Source: Candidatus Heimdallarchaeota archaeon
GTDB taxonomy: Archaea > Asgardarchaeota > Heimdallarchaeia > Heimdallarchaeales > Heimdallarchaeaceae
Length of the DNA stretch: 42,266 nt
Direction of reading: 5' to 3'
Assembly (NCBI GenBank): GCA_030608385.1
Contig: JAUWEG010000010.1
Coordinates: forward strand, 1 to 42,266
Shown here: positions 7,767-15,230 of the stretch, piece by piece
Position numbering within the stretch: the first letter of the stretch is position 1
Layout: every line of letters begins with the position of its first letter
Notes under the pieces: model-generated
What the model was told of the DNA's origin: nothing
What the model saw: only the letters and a program-made list of their open reading frames with translations
Databases searched by the model: none
Program-made: the position numbers and the translations under genes

Positions 7767-9341
7767 TTACAACATCATTCTGATTGTATCATTTCCTTGC
7801 AGTGTTAGATAGTCAGATAATTTATTCTCCAATCTACTAAATCCATATTGTCTGCATTTCTTTATAGCCATGTATTGTAGGGCAGGTCCCAATGGATCTC
7901 CATTTTTGTAAGCTCCTACCTGAATAAAAGCTTCCATGAAAACGCGCATTTCAAGAACTTCTATCTTATATAGCTGATTTTTATACTTCCTCAGCAATGG
8001 ATAAATCTCTGCAAACCTGTTTATTTTAAAGTATTCTTGAGCTGCAAGTAAATCAGCAAAAGCTTTCTCTATAAAAGTCATCCTATCTTCTAATGGCCGC
8101 CTATTTAATGTAAATATACAATTTATAATTTGTTTTTCATCACCATTAGTTGTTTTTTCATTTAAGAAATTGATTATGTGTTCAACTCTTTTTGTACTAG
8201 GATTACTTAAATTCTTTATTTCAGCCAACTGCTCTTTGTTGAGGTTAGCATTCAAAAGGAACTCACTAAAAAATATTGCATTGGTATGACATTTGTCTAT
8301 ATTTCTGAAAATAGTTTTTACCAAATCTTTTTCATTTTCACTTCGAAAATCTTTTAATCCTGATTTAATGTAGAATTTCGTCAAATTGAGATTATGTCTT
8401 GTTTGTTCTTTGTTTTTATTATCAAGTTTATTAATTATAGAATCTTCTTTCAGAATCATTTCTAATAATTGTATATTTCTTCTCGATTCAGCCAAGTTTC
8501 CCTTCAAAGCCTGTATTATTGACAAATGTGACAATGTTGGTAAATAAAAAACATAATTCTCACTTTTTGGACTGCTTGCTTCGAAAATCTTCTTTGACAA
8601 AAGAAATTGCTTTTCAGCTTTCGATAGAAGAAAATCCAAGTCTAGAGTAGCCCCAAGAAAATAGCGCATTACAGCTTGTAAATCCTTTGGCAGCTTTAAG
8701 GATTCAAGTTTTCTGTATATGTTCTTAGTTAATTGTTGCACTCCTACTCTCTTTTGTGTTTGAAAATATATAGTACTTAGGTAACCTAGCGCACGAATTA
8801 AACCCTTATAATACCCTTTCCTCTCAAAATAATCTATACATTCCTCAAAAATACACGCGCAGTTTGGATCACTTTCTCTTTTCCATTTATCAAATGCATA
8901 ACTGTAACGAGTTATGTTATAAGTATAACAGCTACAGTTGCTACATGCTTCTAAGAGATCCATAGATTTTTGTAATGCTTCTAAGCTTTTTTCCTCATTG
9001 CCTTTAAATCTTTCAACGCCCCATTCTATAGAAAAGGCTAAAATCAATCCTTCCTGATAATCCAAATTACTTGCAATTTGTTTCATCAAAAAAAGGTGTT
9101 CTTCAATCTGTTTCATGTTTTTTTTAGAGCCAAAAAGCTGTTTTATTTTTAACTCCAAGATATTGACAGTTGATTTTTTATCTTCAATATCAAAACTTTT
9201 TTGCAGAGCTATGTTGATAGTTTCTAGTACTTCTTCAGATTTTTCATTTGCGACAAATACCCTTAAAGAATTCAGTATTTCTTGTAATTCAATCACTGTT
9301 CTCAATGAGATAATGGTGCTTCTAATACTTGTTAGATTCAT
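7767..9341 (-). CDS. TPR-like helical repeat protein 1, neighbour of peptide genes
   Basis: A 524-residue soluble, almost entirely helical protein with no signal peptide or membrane segment. Paired amphipathic helices with TPR-like spacing run through it, for example GYYKGLIRALGYLSTIYFQTQ and YLPTLSHLSIIQALKGNLAES. Residues 133-168 hold a cysteine group (CSNCSC, then CACIFEEC), which could bind metal. It is paralogous to the protein at 38221-39903: both have ANEKSxEV near residue 31-40, a L-L-N-x-x-x-N-x-x-Q-L-[AS]-E segment past the middle, and similar C-terminal helices. No HTH or catalytic motif is seen. Three tiny peptide genes lie directly upstream on the same strand, suggesting it is a peptide-binding receptor or a client. 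Function is unknown; TPR assignment is by pattern. Confidence 0.75.
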   Translation of the reverse strand: MNLTSIRSTIISLRTVIELQEILNSLRVFVANEKSEEVLETINIALQKSFDIEDKKSTVNILELKIKQLFGSKKNMKQIEEHLFLMKQIASNLDYQEGLILAFSIEWGVERFKGNEEKSLEALQKSMDLLEACSNCSCYTYNITRYSYAFDKWKRESDPNCACIFEECIDYFERKGYYKGLIRALGYLSTIYFQTQKRVGVQQLTKNIYRKLESLKLPKDLQAVMRYFLGATLDLDFLLSKAEKQFLLSKKIFEASSPKSENYVFYLPTLSHLSIIQALKGNLAESRRNIQLLEMILKEDSIINKLDNKNKEQTRHNLNLTKFYIKSGLKDFRSENEKDLVKTIFRNIDKCHTNAIFFSEFLLNANLNKEQLAEIKNLSNPSTKRVEHIINFLNEKTTNGDEKQIINCIFTLNRRPLEDRMTFIEKAFADLLAAQEYFKINRFAEIYPLLRKYKNQLYKIEVLEMRVFMEAFIQVGAYKNGDPLGPALQYMAIKKCRQYGFSRLENKLSDYLTLQGNDTIRMML

Positions 9342-9409
9342 TTTTCAACACACACCTAAATTGCTGTATAGGGAAACATTGTTAAGTTTCGCATACTTAT
9401 AATCAAATT

Positions 9410-9422
9410 CATATATATACTT
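9410..9422 (-). promoter_or_regulatory. TATA-like promoter of TPR-like protein 1
   Basis: Read on the minus strand, CTTAAGTATATATATG gives a strong TATA box at 9410-9420. A start of transcription about 25 bases downstream would leave a leader of roughly 45 bases before the ATG at 9341. This suggests the TPR gene can be transcribed separately from the upstream peptide genes, which end in a T-rich tract at about 9454-9469. Confidence 0.5.
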
Positions 9423-9453
9423 AAGAAATATTGGGATTTGTTGATAGGATGAT

Positions 9454-9469
9454 AAAAAAAGGAGAAAAA
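9454..9469 (-). terminator. T-rich terminator after peptide gene A
   Basis: On the minus strand, immediately after the stop of the peptide gene at 9481-9549, the sequence runs CTTTTTCTCCTTTTTTT. Such T-tracts terminate transcription in archaea without a hairpin. It separates the peptide gene from the TPR gene promoter. Confidence 0.5.
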
Positions 9470-9480
9470 GGATGATTTAA

Positions 9481-9549
9481 TTAGTTTGGAAACCAACCAG
9501 GGGGTAAATCATCATCATTGCCTGGATCATATTTTAGTTTATACATCAT
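9481..9549 (-). CDS. Acidic micro-peptide A (22 residues), TPR-associated family
   Basis: A 22-codon gene whose product begins MMYKLKYDP, has an acidic middle (GNDDD) and ends LPPGWFPN. It was recognised because a related peptide is encoded 190 bases upstream on the same strand and another at 38 kb beside a paralogous TPR gene. Compared with copy C, identical residues use different codons at Tyr3, Asp8, Pro9, both prolines of PP and the final Asn, and the stop codon differs (TAA against TAG); this is the mark of selection on the protein. No signal peptide or cysteine is present. The box TTTTAATAG (about 9591-9600) could be its promoter. Role unknown; a ligand or inhibitor of the TPR protein downstream is the leading guess. 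Confidence 0.75.
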   Translation of the reverse strand: MMYKLKYDPGNDDDLPPGWFPN

Positions 9550-9590
9550 GTTTCAACTCTTGGAAAGGTTACTCTAGTAGTAGAATGAAA

Positions 9591-9600
9591 CTATTAAAAC
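9591..9600 (-). promoter_or_regulatory. Possible promoter of peptide gene A
   Basis: On the minus strand GTTTTAATAG resembles a TATA box about 45 bases upstream of the ATG at 9549, allowing a leader of some 20 bases. It lies just downstream of a T-rich tract ending the previous peptide transcript, so gene A could be its own unit. Confidence 0.35.
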
Positions 9601-9606
9601 ACCCAA

Positions 9607-9640
9607 AAGAAAAACGTGACAAAAAAAGAGAAAGAAAGAG
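9607..9640 (-). terminator. T-rich terminator after peptide gene B
   Basis: On the minus strand the sequence after the second stop of copy B reads CTCTTTCTTTCTCTTTTTTT, followed by further T runs. This is a pyrimidine-rich archaeal-type terminator and would end a bicistronic C-B transcript. Confidence 0.45.
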
Positions 9641-9661
9641 GAAACCTAATAGTTATGGCCA

Positions 9662-9718
9662 TCAAACAGGTGGGTCTAAATCCTGGTCTCCTTCATCAGG
9701 ATCGTAGTTTTGTATCAT
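9662..9718 (-). CDS. Acidic micro-peptide B (18 residues), shortened by an in-frame TGA
   Basis: An 18-codon gene encoding MIQNYDPDEGDQDLDPPV. It keeps the family YDP, the acidic middle and PP. It then stops at TGA (9662-9664), and the next codons in frame are TGG CCA TAA, giving Trp-Pro and a second stop. Copies A, C and D have W, W and Y where this copy has TGA, and P after the following aromatic, so the ancestral end was probably PPVWWP and one TGG became TGA. Either the peptide is truncated or the TGA is sometimes read through. It begins 20 bases after copy C with GGTGATTGAAT before the ATG, so C and B are probably translated from one transcript. Confidence 0.65.
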   Translation of the reverse strand: MIQNYDPDEGDQDLDPPV

Positions 9719-9738
9719 ATTCAATCACCATTAATTAG

Positions 9739-9813
9739 CTAATTTGGAAGCCATGCTGGAGGTAAAATATCTCCATCTCCTTCGTCAGGGTCAAATTTTA
9801 GTTCGTACATCAT
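9739..9813 (-). CDS. Acidic micro-peptide C (24 residues), TPR-associated family
   Basis: A 24-codon gene whose product begins MMYELKFDP, continues with an acidic DEGDGD and ends ILPPAWLPN. It is the first of three tandem related peptide genes upstream of TPR-like protein 1. The C-terminal PP-x-W-x-P-N matches copy A exactly in pattern, with synonymous third-base changes between them. It has no signal peptide, no cysteine and a strong net negative charge. A TATA-like TAATATTATAG at about 9835-9845 would place the transcription start at or very near the ATG, so the mRNA may be leaderless. Confidence 0.75.
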   Translation of the reverse strand: MMYELKFDPDEGDGDILPPAWLPN

Positions 9814-9834
9814 ATCTCTGCTCTTTGTAAAGCA

Positions 9835-9845
9835 CTATAATATTA
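9835..9845 (-). promoter_or_regulatory. TATA-like promoter of peptide genes C-B
   Basis: On the minus strand TAATATTATAG lies with its centre about 27 bases upstream of the ATG of copy C (9813), the expected TATA distance for a leaderless archaeal transcript. Confidence 0.45.
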
Positions 9846-10024
9846 CAAGAAAGAACATACATACAAGAAGAAAAGATTGACAAGTAAGAAACGAAGAATG
9901 GTTTGTTTTTTACATTCAACACTTACAGATATTTCTGATTTTAGCTTTGTTTCTAAAGCTGTATTTTAAACCAAACAAAACCCCGTATAGGAAAAAGAGC
10001 GTTTTTCAACAAGAGTTCACTTTC

Positions 10025-10051
10025 AGAGATGTCTCTCTATTAAGTATAAAT
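10025..10051 (+). promoter_or_regulatory. orc1 promoter with adjacent palindrome
   Basis: AGTATAAATA at 10041-10050 is a good TATA box about 35 bases before the Orc1/Cdc6 ATG. Directly upstream is a 12-base palindrome, AGAGATGTCTCT (10025-10036), in the position of a BRE/operator. The 270-base AT-rich gap between the peptide genes and orc1 is also the natural place for a replication origin, but no convincing origin recognition box repeats were found. Confidence 0.45.
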
Positions 10052-10082
10052 AGTAAATTCCCTTGACTATCTTAGAGACGAT

Positions 10083-11306
10083 ATGATGCACTCATCAGAT
10101 GAAGAATATTTTAATTCGTTAATCAAAAAACCAACTGTATTCAAAAACATTGGTTGTTTGTCTGTTACATATACCCCTCCATATCTTCCACACAGGGAGG
10201 AAGAACTCAGGACTTTAGCTAAATACTTCAAAACAATTTTTGAAGAACAAGATGAACCATTGAGAAAAATTTGTATAACTGGACCAACAGGATCTGGAAA
10301 AACAACCCTCGCAAAACGGTTTGGTCAGCTTTTGGAAAATATAGACAAAAACAAGAATTTTTTGCTTGTCTACATTAATTGTAGAATTTACAAAAGTCCT
10401 TATCTCATTATTAGTACTCTTGCAAGGAAACTAAATAAGGCAATTCCTCCAAGAGGTTACTCCTTTGAAGAATTACAATCACTTCTCATTAGATTGCTTG
10501 ATTTTTATTCCCCAAAGGTTTTGTTAGTTTTAGATGAGATCGATTATCTCATATCTAGAGTAGGTACAGATTTCCTTTACACACTACTTAGAATTAGTGA
10601 AATGACAACTAAACAATGGATTTCATATATTTTCATAGCAAGAAACCTGAATTTTATCCATCAACTGGATGCAAGTACTCAAAGCAGTTTTCAATCTAAT
10701 CACATTTCTTTGGATAGATACTCGGAAACTGATTTAAAAGACATTATTAAATCCCGATCAGAATTAGCCTTTTATGACAGTACCATAACCGAAGACTCCG
10801 TTGAACTTATTGCGGATATATCAAGTAAATCAGGAGATGCAAGATATGCAATAGAAATACTTTGGGGGGCAGGGCAATGCGCTGACGATGAAAGTTCTCC
10901 CATAGTTTATCCTGATCATGTAAGAAAAGCAAAAGCTTTGATTCACCCAGAAATAAGAAGAGAAGTAATTTTAACATTAACCCTGCATCAGAAATTGATA
11001 CTGCTCGCGATTATAAGAAAACTAAAGCACACAAAAAACGCATATATTTCAACAAATGATGCAATTAGCTCTTATAGATTAGCTTGTGAGGAATATGAAG
11101 AGGAACCTAGACGGCATACCCAAATCTGGTCATATCTGAAAGAATTATCAAAACAAGATGTTATCAGTACAAAAATCTCAGGGGAAGGAATGCGTGGTAA
11201 AACTACACTAATCAGCATACCAGATATATCAGTAGAAACCATAGAACTCTTTCTGATGAAATCAATCGAAAATCAAAAGAAAACAGTAGAACATGCTGAA
11301 AAATAG
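10083..11306 (+). CDS. Orc1/Cdc6-type replication initiator AAA+ ATPase
   Basis: A 407-residue AAA+ protein of the archaeal Orc1/Cdc6 family, which binds origins and loads the MCM helicase. The Walker A motif GPTGSGKTT is at residues 67-75, Walker B VLLVLDEID at 146-154, a sensor 1 region near YIFIARN (about 182-188) and a sensor 2-like SGDARYAIEIL near 260. The C-terminal third has the winged-helix region (LTLHQKLILLAII, then TQIWSYLKELSKQDVI). The length is normal for the family. It overlaps the 5' region of the following small wHTH gene by a few bases if that gene uses its upstream ATG, so the two are probably co-transcribed. Confidence 0.92.
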   Translation: MMHSSDEEYFNSLIKKPTVFKNIGCLSVTYTPPYLPHREEELRTLAKYFKTIFEEQDEPLRKICITGPTGSGKTTLAKRFGQLLENIDKNKNFLLVYINCRIYKSPYLIISTLARKLNKAIPPRGYSFEELQSLLIRLLDFYSPKVLLVLDEIDYLISRVGTDFLYTLLRISEMTTKQWISYIFIARNLNFIHQLDASTQSSFQSNHISLDRYSETDLKDIIKSRSELAFYDSTITEDSVELIADISSKSGDARYAIEILWGAGQCADDESSPIVYPDHVRKAKALIHPEIRREVILTLTLHQKLILLAIIRKLKHTKNAYISTNDAISSYRLACEEYEEEPRRHTQIWSYLKELSKQDVISTKISGEGMRGKTTLISIPDISVETIELFLMKSIENQKKTVEHAEK

Positions 11307-11316
11307 GGGAAAAACA

Positions 11317-11616
11317 ATGACAAAGGAAAGCGATAGAGAGATACAGCTTAAAATACCATTAGAAGATGTTTTTTCCTCAAGAGGAAGGGTAAGAATTCTA
11401 AAATTATTAGCTGAATTAGGGGAATTAAACATTTCTGCGATATCACGAAGTATAAATCTCAATCATTCTGCAGTAAAAGGACATTTAAAATATTTAACAG
11501 ATGTAGGATTGATAAAGGAAAAGAGATTTGGTAGAATCTTAATATATCAATTCAAAGATAATAACATCTTGGCTCATTCTTTGAAACAATTATTCAAAAT
11601 ATGGGGAGAGAACTAA
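11317..11616 (+). CDS. Small winged-helix (ArsR-like) DNA-binding protein
   Basis: A 99-residue winged-helix protein from the ATG at 11317 (MTKESDREIQLKIPLEDVF). This start is preferred because AGGGG lies about 9 bases upstream; an ATG at 11293 would overlap orc1 by 14 bases. The fold is read from SSRGRVRILKLLAELGELNISAISRSINLNHSAVKGHLKYLTDVGLIKEKRFGRILIYQF: helix-turn-helix then a beta wing, as in ArsR-type regulators. No metal-binding cysteines are present. It directly follows the Orc1/Cdc6 gene and may regulate it or the neighbourhood. Confidence 0.8.
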   Translation: MTKESDREIQLKIPLEDVFSSRGRVRILKLLAELGELNISAISRSINLNHSAVKGHLKYLTDVGLIKEKRFGRILIYQFKDNNILAHSLKQLFKIWGEN

Positions 11617-11624
11617 AAAATTGT

Positions 11625-11702
11625 TGGTGCCTCGACCGGGATTTGAACCCGGGTCTGCGGAGTGAGAGTCCGCAATGATTGGCCAAGCTACACCATCGAG
11701 GC
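11625..11702 (-). tRNA. tRNA-Glu (anticodon CTC)
   Basis: Acceptor strands GCCTCGA and TCGAGGC pair fully, with discriminator A and encoded CCA (11625-11627). The anticodon stem GCGGA/TCCGC encloses CTCTCAC, giving anticodon CTC (Glu). The T arm is CCGGG TTCAAAT CCCGG. No intron. Confidence 0.95.
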
Positions 11703-11790
11703 CGTAATATACTGAAAATCATTATGCTTTTTAATTTTTCTTCTTAATACACTAGGTTTTTAATTGTAACTAATTAAGGCTTCATGAGAA

Positions 11791-12630
11791 ATGAAGAGAT
11801 ATGCTGTACGTGTATTTTACGAAGGTAAAGGATATTATGGTTATCAGAGGCAGCTTGAAAAAAGAACCATAGAAGGAACCATTATCCAAGCATTGGAAGA
11901 AATAAAATACATAAATTCACCAGAAGAAAACAATTTTAGAAGTGCAAGTAGGACGGACAAAGATGTTAATGCTATAGGTAATGTTTTTTCATTCAATAGT
12001 GAAAAAAACATAATTTTAGAAGAATTGAATTCTGTTTTACCAAAAGACAAAACAATTGCTTGTTGGGGGTATTCTGAAGTTGAAATGGACTTTTCTCCAA
12101 AATACAGTATGTGGAAAAAATATTGGTATATCATCTCTAAAGAGTTTTTAGAAACGAACTCTTCTATGACAGTTGATAAAATCAAAGCTGTCAGTTCTTT
12201 GTTTAGAGGAGAACATGATTTTAGTTTATTTTGCAGGAAAGATCATAGAAAAACGACTAGGAAACTTGATAAGCTAATAGTAATAGAGCAAGAAAATAGA
12301 ATTATCCTTGAATTTCTAGCGAACTCCTTCTTGTGGGAACAAATAAGAAGAATCACAAGTTATATCCTAAATTTTGATACTTTATCAAAAGAACTACAGA
12401 ATACAAAAAAGCTTCTTCAGACACAAACAAGTGTTAATGCATTGAATTTAGAACCAGCTAGCCCGAAACAGTTAGTATTGGTTGAACATTTCTATGAGAA
12501 TCTCAACTGGTTAATTAGTAAAAGAACAAAAGAATCAATTTTAAAGAAATTTGAAACAGAAATACTAAAACTGAAGCAAAGAGAAAACCTCGTTAACTCA
12601 GCTCACAAGTTCTTTTTTGATCTGGGATAG
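11791..12630 (+). CDS. truA: tRNA pseudouridine synthase TruA
   Basis: TruA-family enzyme of 279 residues that isomerises uridines of the tRNA anticodon arm (positions 38-40 in characterised members). The catalytic motif is SASRTDKDVNAIGNVFSF, with Asp56 as nucleophile. Other family marks are the N-terminal FYEGKGYYGYQRQ, the FSPKYSMWKKYWYII strand (K-Y-W-Y replacing the usual R-x-Y-x-Y), FRGEHDFSLFCRKD, and FLWEQIRRI near residue 180. Start ATG at 11791 fits the family N-terminus. It stands alone between tRNA-Glu and the convergent RFC gene. Confidence 0.93.
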   Translation: MKRYAVRVFYEGKGYYGYQRQLEKRTIEGTIIQALEEIKYINSPEENNFRSASRTDKDVNAIGNVFSFNSEKNIILEELNSVLPKDKTIACWGYSEVEMDFSPKYSMWKKYWYIISKEFLETNSSMTVDKIKAVSSLFRGEHDFSLFCRKDHRKTTRKLDKLIVIEQENRIILEFLANSFLWEQIRRITSYILNFDTLSKELQNTKKLLQTQTSVNALNLEPASPKQLVLVEHFYENLNWLISKRTKESILKKFETEILKLKQRENLVNSAHKFFFDLG

Positions 12631-12651
12631 GGAAGAAAAAGTAGAAAGAAT

Positions 12652-13629
12652 TCAAGAATCCTTTGAACCACTTTCTTTGACTAGTTTTGCTAAAAATGCA
12701 CTAAGTTGAATGTTGCTTGAAGCGCCTTCAGATATTCGAAAATCAACCTCTGCCAAGTATTCATTTAATACCAATTTTTGTAAATCTGGTAAAGTTAAGG
12801 ATGGAATTTCTCTGTAAATCTGATAGGTTACATCAGTTCCAGAGAGGCCATATTCAAGAATCAAATGTTGGAGAATATCTCTTGCTTTATGAAAATCGCC
12901 TTTGAGAGCAAATTTAAGCATTTCACGAATTTTTTCAGGGTCTGCATGGCCTACTGTTTGAAGAACGGTTATCCTTTCAACGGATTTACCTGAAGCAACA
13001 GTTGATTGTAAAATATTAATGGCTTTCCTCAAATCACCCTCTGAAATATAGAGTACAGTTTCAATACCCTCAGCATCATAAATTAAACCTTCCTTATCAC
13101 ATATTTTAATCAGAAAATCCTTCATACTTACTTCATCTAGTGGTCTAAAACGAAAAATTGCACATCTAGATTGGATAGGTTCAATTAGCTTACTTGAATA
13201 GTTACAGATTAGAGCAAATCTGCTAGTTTTTACATATCTCTCCATAGTACGTCTCAAAGCATGCTGTGCTGCTGATGTTAAGCTGTCAGCTTCATCTAAA
13301 CAAATAATTTTGAATGGAACACCGCCATATGATGCAGTCCTTGCAAATTCTTTAACCTTATTACGAATCGCATCAATTCCACGATCATCTGATGCATTTA
13401 ACTCTAAAAGATTTCTAGACACATTACTGGGCCCAAATAGGTCATTAGCTAAAGCAAGTAAAGCTGTTGTTTTACCTGTACCTGGAGGGCCAGCAAAAAG
13501 AAGATGTGGAAGATTTCCCCTTTCAACAAAGCCTTTTAACCGCAAAACAATATCCTTATGACCTTTGAGTTCGTTTAGTTTTTTTGGTCTATATTTTTCA
13601 GTCCACATTATGTCATAATTATTTACCAT
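12652..13629 (-). CDS. rfcS: Replication factor C small subunit
   Basis: RFC small subunit, 325 residues, the normal archaeal length. It is a clamp-loader AAA+ ATPase that opens PCNA at primer-template junctions. Motifs in order: WTEKYRPKKLNELKGH at the N-terminus, Walker A GPPGTGKTT at residues 47-55, Walker B region IICLDEADSLT near 115, the arginine-finger SRC motif (IEPIQSRCAIFRF) and sensor 2 EGDLRKAINILQ. The RFC collar domain follows. It converges on truA with about 20 bases between the stops. Confidence 0.97.
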   Translation of the reverse strand: MVNNYDIMWTEKYRPKKLNELKGHKDIVLRLKGFVERGNLPHLLFAGPPGTGKTTALLALANDLFGPSNVSRNLLELNASDDRGIDAIRNKVKEFARTASYGGVPFKIICLDEADSLTSAAQHALRRTMERYVKTSRFALICNYSSKLIEPIQSRCAIFRFRPLDEVSMKDFLIKICDKEGLIYDAEGIETVLYISEGDLRKAINILQSTVASGKSVERITVLQTVGHADPEKIREMLKFALKGDFHKARDILQHLILEYGLSGTDVTYQIYREIPSLTLPDLQKLVLNEYLAEVDFRISEGASSNIQLSAFLAKLVKESGSKDS

Positions 13630-13787
13630 TTTTCCACACTATCAAGTAAAAGTTTTTTCTATTTAAATCTATTACCAGAAGTTTGGTAAAAAATGTTATT
13701 TCTAAGAATCAGATTTGAAATTTCAAGAAAAAAGTGGTGTTGATATACTAAATACTAGAATAACAATTGAAAAAGAAGCTGATAAAG

Positions 13788-15230
13788 ATGACTAGTTGTA
13801 ATAGTGTACAACAAGGAAAACATGCTGAAAAAAAGGTCATCAGTGAATATACCATACAAGGATTCAAAATTATTATTCATGAGGAAGATGGAATAGTCTA
13901 CTACACAGCAGAACCATTGTTTGACTTTCAAAAGGATCCATTACTATTTGCTGAACTGTCTGCTTTAGTCAATAAGAATAAGGATAGACTTGGAAAAGAG
14001 ATTCTAAGATTCGATGATTTAGTTGATACAATAAAATCAGTTTGTATGTGGAAAGTTTTAGAAATAGATGGGCTTGAAATAAATCCTGAAGTGTTTACAG
14101 AACTTTTTATTTACAGGTTAATCAAATTAGACAGATTAATTCCTGCTCTATTAGATCATTATGTAAATGAAATTTATATGGACCAAAAAGGATCTGCTTT
14201 GTACTTAGATCATCAGACCTTTGGAAGGTGTAACACTAATGTAATCCTTGATGAGGAGGAGTTAGAAGCACTAATAACTAGAATCAAGCTTGAACACCCA
14301 ATTACTGTTTCAGCTAAGAAACCATCATTGAAAATTGAATTTCAAACACAAGAATTTCATTCACGCATTTCAATGGACTTTCCTCCTCTTTCACCAAATG
14401 GACCTACCTTTAATATTAGAAAACTAAAAAGAAAACCACTCGAATTATTAGACTTAATTAATCTCAATACTTTACCTACATCCTTAGGATCTTACTTAGT
14501 GGAAGCTGTAATCAACAGACAAAATATCACTATTATAGGAGAACCTAATGCAGGAAAAACAACTTTGGCAAATGCTATTGATTTATACACACCTAAGCAC
14601 TGGAGAAAAATAGCAATTGAGGATGCAATAGAATCAACCAATCAAGCATCAATGGGTTTTAAGCATCTATCTATCCAAGTAGATTCTTTTGAATCAAACA
14701 AAAGTAACCATACCAAAACAGCTGAAATCTTAAAATTGTTACATAGATCACCAGATTGGATATATTTAGGAGAAATTCAATCTAGGGAACACACTCAAGC
14801 AATGTTCGAAGCTCTTAATGCTGGTTTGAAAGGAATACAAACAGCCCATTCAGATTCAGTTGAAAAAATTCTTAGAAGGTGGGAAAATCTTCACAAAATT
14901 GCTCGTTCAGATTTTCTTTCTTTAGATATTATCATAATAATGAGGAGGGAAATAACAAAAAGCACTTTCATTCGAAAGATAGTTGATGTCTATGAGGTAA
15001 ATCCTAACAACGTTAGCAAAGAAAATGATTATGGTTTCTTAACTAAAGTATATGATGAAGATATGAATGAAAATCAAATGTTTCAAATAATAAAAAACAA
15101 ATCAAGATTAAGTAGTAAAATTAATTCAATTCTAGAGAGAAATCATTTTTTCAGAAGCATGCAAGCAGAGAAATGGGGATTAAAGCTTGAAAATAATAAC
15201 TCAAATAAAAGTGAGAAAGATTATTTATGA
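13788..15230 (+). CDS. Type IV pilus/archaellum-type secretion ATPase (GspE/VirB11 superfamily)
   Basis: A 480-residue secretion ATPase of the FlaI/TadA class that powers assembly of type IV pilus-like filaments from the cytoplasmic face of the membrane. Walker A is IIGEPNAGKTTLANA. The Asp box region follows as KIAIEDAIEST, Walker B as SPDWIYLGEIQSREH, and the His box as GIQTAHSDS. The N-terminal domain (about residues 1-200) binds the platform protein in relatives. ATG 13788 is chosen over a TTG at 13767; GATATACTAAATA (13742-13754) is a TATA-like box upstream. The stop overlaps the next gene by four bases (ATGA), so the three pilus genes form one operon. Confidence 0.9.
   Translation: MTSCNSVQQGKHAEKKVISEYTIQGFKIIIHEEDGIVYYTAEPLFDFQKDPLLFAELSALVNKNKDRLGKEILRFDDLVDTIKSVCMWKVLEIDGLEINPEVFTELFIYRLIKLDRLIPALLDHYVNEIYMDQKGSALYLDHQTFGRCNTNVILDEEELEALITRIKLEHPITVSAKKPSLKIEFQTQEFHSRISMDFPPLSPNGPTFNIRKLKRKPLELLDLINLNTLPTSLGSYLVEAVINRQNITIIGEPNAGKTTLANAIDLYTPKHWRKIAIEDAIESTNQASMGFKHLSIQVDSFESNKSNHTKTAEILKLLHRSPDWIYLGEIQSREHTQAMFEALNAGLKGIQTAHSDSVEKILRRWENLHKIARSDFLSLDIIIIMRREITKSTFIRKIVDVYEVNPNNVSKENDYGFLTKVYDEDMNENQMFQIIKNKSRLSSKINSILERNHFFRSMQAEKWGLKLENNNSNKSEKDYL

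Noticed and set aside
9662-9664. TGA in peptide B as a selenocysteine codon
   Set aside because: No SECIS-like hairpin is apparent in the short downstream region, and a point change from TGG is simpler.
9486-9707. A 73-codon plus-strand frame across the peptide region
   Set aside because: It is antisense to peptide genes A and B; its His- and Lys/Arg-rich composition arises from their acidic codons and T-rich terminators.
9814-10082. Replication origin upstream of orc1
   Set aside because: The location is typical, but no repeated origin recognition boxes could be found by eye, so it is only mentioned with the promoter.
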